Both the position numbers and the translations under genes were made by a program. Shown here piece by piece: positions 5,718 through 5,830 of a DNA stretch of 5,830 nt (within the stretch, counting starts at the first letter, position 1; each line of letters starts with the position of its first letter). Below the pieces are notes generated by a model. That model did no database searches. It saw only the letters and a list, made by a program, of their open reading frames with translations, and was not told the DNA's origin. Source of the stretch: Chloroflexi bacterium RBG_16_72_14 (GTDB lineage Bacteria > Chloroflexota > Limnocylindria > Limnocylindrales > CSP1-4). The stretch covers positions 625 through 6,454 of the forward strand of contig MGOE01000044.1 in NCBI GenBank assembly GCA_001797035.1, read 5' to 3'.

Positions 5718-5830
5718 GCCCGACAGGCTACGCCACGTCTCCCGCGACAGCCGGTACGTGACGTGCGGCCGGAGCGGATGGTCCTCGGCCAGCCGGGGAT
5801 GGAGGAAGTCCGCCGACGGGTCGCGCGTCA
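5718..5830 (-). other. Coding-like open frame upstream of and in frame with the DinB-like gene
   Basis: The minus strand reads without a stop from the right edge into the DinB-like gene; the segment includes HPRLAEDHPLRPHVTYRLSR. By my count G+C at codon positions 1, 2 and 3 is about 27, 21 and 34 of 37, a typical coding pattern. The first visible bases are TG, so an NTG start codon could straddle the edge. It could be an N-terminal extension of the DinB-like protein. Confidence 0.4.
5725..5730 (-). promoter_or_regulatory. Possible -10 box (TAGCCT) 7 nt before the DinB-like ATG
   Basis: On the minus strand TAGCCT keeps the TA...T positions of a -10 box and lies 7 nt before ATG 5717. This resembles the arrangement at pcrA and could indicate another leaderless start. 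No -35 is visible. If the gene really begins further upstream, this is coincidence, because the box would lie inside the coding sequence. Confidence 0.3.

Noticed and set aside
5779..5830. Start of a divergent plus-strand gene at the right edge (ATG 5779, reading MVLGQPGMEEVRRRVAR)
   Set aside because: The codon-position GC pattern fits the minus-strand frame rather than this one, and only 17 codons are visible, so it cannot be supported.

Overview
The window is very GC-rich, with codons ending almost always in G or C. It carries four protein genes and no RNA gene, insertion sequence or CRISPR array that I can see. The composition, a TANNNT-type -10 box placed 6 nt before a GTG start (a leaderless signature), and the mix of a secreted lipoprotein with a LolA-like secreted protein fit a high-GC Gram-positive or monoderm bacterium, either Actinomycetota or a high-GC Chloroflexota lineage. 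I cannot decide between these from sequence alone.

Layout. (1) Bases 1-1137, minus strand: 5' part of a lipoprotein gene with three CARDB-type Ig-like repeats; its 3' end lies beyond the left edge. (2) Bases 1138-1343: divergent intergenic region with three inverted repeats and a weak promoter candidate. (3) Bases 1344-2162, plus strand: membrane-anchored or secreted protein resembling the LppX/LprAFG (LolA-like) fold. (4) Bases 2202-4922, plus strand: complete PcrA/UvrD-type superfamily 1A DNA helicase, apparently leaderless, with an unusual N-terminal extension and a (GGVP)6 repeat in the linker before its C-terminal Tudor-like domain. (5) Bases 4923-5246: non-coding region between convergent genes, unusually rich in direct, inverted and tandem repeats. 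(6) Bases 5247-5717, minus strand: DinB-like four-helix-bundle protein with an intact H...HxxxH triad. Its frame stays open, with coding-like codon statistics, up to the right edge, so its true start is uncertain.

The genes do not form an obvious pathway. The two envelope proteins are divergent and may share regulation. The helicase is a housekeeping repair and transcription-coupling gene that seems to have its own promoter. No complete novel system is evident. The most distinctive signals are the elastin-like and G-quadruplex-prone 12-bp repeat inside the helicase gene and the structured repeat cluster between the convergent genes.
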